Below are positions 62,397 to 64,000 of a stretch of 64,000 bases of DNA, piece by piece. The DNA is from CALRWV02 sp943371965 (GTDB lineage Bacteria; Bacteroidota; JABWAT01): the NCBI GenBank assembly GCA_943371965.1, contig CALRWV020000005.1, positions 124,001 through 188,000 on the forward strand, given 5' to 3'. Within the stretch, counting starts at the first letter, position 1; each line of letters begins with the position of its first letter. The notes below the pieces were generated by a model. It was not told the DNA's origin. It did no database searches and saw nothing but the letters and a program-made list of their open reading frames with translations. A program made the position numbers and the translations under genes.

Positions 62397-62406
62397 CATT
62401 GGATTT

Positions 62407-62429
62407 GCCGCTTTGGGTTTTGAAGCGGC
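62407..62429 (+). other. Hairpin in the nuoL-nuoM spacer
   Basis: GCCGCTT (62407-62413) and AAGCGGC (62423-62429) with a 9-nt loop. No T run follows, so it is probably not a terminator; it may protect or divide the message. Confidence 0.45.
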
Positions 62430-62454
62430 GGTAAAATGAAAGGTTCATATTAAC

Positions 62455-64000
62455 GTGTCACTCAGTTTAATCACTTTCATTCCGTTGGCAGTTGGACTGC
62501 TGATCTTGCTGGTTCCGCAAAAAAATGCAACCGTTATCAGATGGATGGCAATTCTTGCAACCGCATTTCAATTATTTTTGGCTTTCAGCATTTATCAGAA
62601 TTTTGATAAATCAAAAGCAGGAATCAATCAGGCTGATACTTATCAATTTGTAGAGAACCATGAGTGGATTAATGTCAGTCTTGGTTCATATGGGAAACTT
62701 GAAATCAATTATACAATGGGAATTGACGGGCTTTCAGTAACCATGCTGATTCTAACAGCAATCATTTCATTGATTGGCGTCATCTCAAGCTGGAAAATTG
62801 ACAAACATATCAAAGGTTATTTTTTCTGTTATCTTCTTCTTGATGCCGCAATGATGGGTGTTTTTTCCGCATTGGATTTCTTCCTGTTTTACCTGTTCTG
62901 GGAAATGATGCTGATTCCAATGTACTTCCTAATTGGGGTTTGGGGTGGACCAAGACGTGAATATGCAGCAATTAAATTCTTCCTTTATACTTTGGCTGGT
63001 TCATTATTCATGCTGTTGGTAATGATTGCACTTTATTTCAGTTATGTTTCAAATCCGGGCGCACCTTCACATGAATTGATTCACTCATTCAATATGATTA
63101 CCATGATGAATCCTGCAAATCTGCTTCCCGGTTCATTGATGTCTTTTGAATCTTGGAGAATGACGGCTTTCATTCTTTTGTTTATCGGTTTCGCTATCAA
63201 AATTCCAATGTTTCCTTTCCACACTTGGTTGCCTGATGCGCACGTTGAAGCTCCAACTCCAATTTCTGTTGTGTTGGCTGGTGTTCTTTTGAAAATGGGT
63301 ACTTATGGATTACTGAGAATCGCCTATCCAATTTTCCCGGACGCTGTTCTGAATTTCTCCTGGTACATCGGGTTGTTTGGGGTGATCAATATTATTTACG
63401 GTGCATTGGCTGCAATGGGTCAAACCGATTTGAAAAAAATGATCGCTTATTCTTCCATTTCACACATGGGGTTTGTGTTGCTTGGAATGGCTTCCTTAAG
63501 CACAGAAGGAATGTCAGGCGCTGTTTTGGTCATGTTTAGTCACGGTTTAATTTCCGGAATGCTTTTCCTTGCAGTTGGAGTTGTTTATGACCGGGCCCAT
63601 CATCGTGAAATAGATGGTTTTGGCGGATTGGCGAAACAAATGCCGATTTATACGGGAATTACACTTTTCGCTTTTATGGCTTCTTTGGGATTGCCACTGA
63701 TGAGCGGTTTTATTGGAGAGGCTCTTGTTTTCATGGGTGCATTTTCAACGCCATTAACACAGAATTTGTCAATCGTAGCAACATTGGGAATTATCCTCAC
63801 CGCAGTTTATTATTTGTGGACTTATCAGCGTGTTTTCACCGGTGAACTTAATCCAAAATATGTTGGAATGGAAGAAATCAACGGAAGAGAACTTCTGATG
63901 CTGGTTCCATTGGGAATTTTAGTTTTGTTAGTCGGAATTTATCCATCAATTTATACTGATCTGATTACAACGTCACTCAATCATTTGAATGATTTTATTA
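62455..64000 (+). CDS. nuoM: NADH-quinone oxidoreductase subunit M, 3' end outside window
   Basis: The frame is open from GTG 62455 to the window edge, about 515 residues, so most of the protein is present. Antiporter-like proton-pumping subunit. Motifs: SLITFIPLAVGLLILLVPQK at the start, FWEMMLIPMYFLIGVWGGPR, IKIPMFPFHTWLPDAHVEAP, GAMGQTD-like LAAMGQTDLKKMIAYSSISH and HMGFVLLGMAS. The start is inferred: GTG gives the conserved N-terminus, with AAAGG 12 nt upstream. nuoN is expected just beyond the window. Confidence 0.93.
   Translation, partial: MSLSLITFIPLAVGLLILLVPQKNATVIRWMAILATAFQLFLAFSIYQNFDKSKAGINQADTYQFVENHEWINVSLGSYGKLEINYTMGIDGLSVTMLILTAIISLIGVISSWKIDKHIKGYFFCYLLLDAAMMGVFSALDFFLFYLFWEMMLIPMYFLIGVWGGPRREYAAIKFFLYTLAGSLFMLLVMIALYFSYVSNPGAPSHELIHSFNMITMMNPANLLPGSLMSFESWRMTAFILLFIGFAIKIPMFPFHTWLPDAHVEAPTPISVVLAGVLLKMGTYGLLRIAYPIFPDAVLNFSWYIGLFGVINIIYGALAAMGQTDLKKMIAYSSISHMGFVLLGMASLSTEGMSGAVLVMFSHGLISGMLFLAVGVVYDRAHHREIDGFGGLAKQMPIYTGITLFAFMASLGLPLMSGFIGEALVFMGAFSTPLTQNLSIVATLGIILTAVYYLWTYQRVFTGELNPKYVGMEEINGRELLMLVPLGILVLLVGIYPSIYTDLITTSLNHLNDFI

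Noticed and set aside
1..64000. CRISPR array, prophage, integrase, insertion sequence or toxin-antitoxin module
   Set aside because: No regularly spaced repeats, transposase, integrase or phage proteins were recognised on either strand; the only candidate for a toxin-like enzyme is the RelA-like protein at 25466-26572.

Overview
The window is an A+T-rich bacterial chromosome segment whose gene content points to the Bacteroidota/Chlorobi (FCB) superphylum, most likely an Ignavibacteria-like lineage. The reasons are secreted proteins that end in an NPFNPST-type C-terminal sorting domain (type IX secretion style), a TonB-dependent receptor and PorV-like barrels, GH92 and GH20 glycosidases, a DUF3276 gene, Bacteroidota-style promoters (TTTG, 19-21 nt, TAnnTTTG) in front of several genes, and a complex I operon without nuoEFG. 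Ribosome binding sites of the AGGAG type are seen in front of several genes, more than is usual in Bacteroidetes proper. No tRNA, rRNA, CRISPR array, prophage or insertion sequence was recognised.

Layout. 1-5.9 kb: the end of a large secreted protein, queC, a possible small RNA, a secreted M4 metalloprotease, a lipoprotein and a membrane protein. 5.9-13.4 kb (minus strand): two glycosyltransferases and two secreted glycosidases (GH20 and GH92). 13.7-17.2 kb: an outer-membrane barrel fused to a helix-hairpin-helix domain, an alpha/beta hydrolase and a carotenoid-desaturase-like flavoprotein. 17.3-20.1 kb (minus): an EamA transporter, ribosomal protein S20 and an outer-membrane barrel. 20.2-25.4 kb: TRAP permeases DctQM, a TonB-dependent receptor and the tRNA hydroxylase MiaE. 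25.5-33.7 kb: a divergent RelA/SpoT-like protein beside a tandem duplication, with an offset of exactly 3600 bp, of a roughly 1070-residue secreted protein gene. 33.7-40 kb: a SUI1-type factor, a double NTF2-like protein, and an ECF sigma / zinc-finger anti-sigma / HEAT / HEAT cassette. 40.1-44 kb (minus): galK-galT-sglT for galactose uptake and entry into the Leloir pathway. 44.2-54.5 kb: a soluble histidine-kinase-like protein, several lipoproteins, a STAS-like protein, an HD-GYP phosphodiesterase and M14 and M28 peptidases. 55-64 kb: a DUF3276 nucleic-acid-binding gene leading nuoABCDHIJKLM, with nuoM cut by the window end.

Taken together, the genes describe a heterotroph that degrades proteins and glycans outside the cell or in the periplasm (M4, M14 and M28 peptidases, GH20, GH92), takes up sugars and organic acids (SglT, TRAP), and respires through a proton-pumping complex I that probably takes electrons from a donor other than NADH.

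The points most worth a second look are: the 3.6 kb tandem duplication, whose junction cuts a terminator and carries the first codons of the neighbouring gene; the divergent RelA/SpoT-like protein; a hairpin RNA candidate with an anti-Shine-Dalgarno loop, perfectly complementary over 12 nt to a strong ribosome binding site upstream of the M4 protease; a four-half-site palindrome upstream of the sigma-factor operon; and the barrel-HhH fusion.
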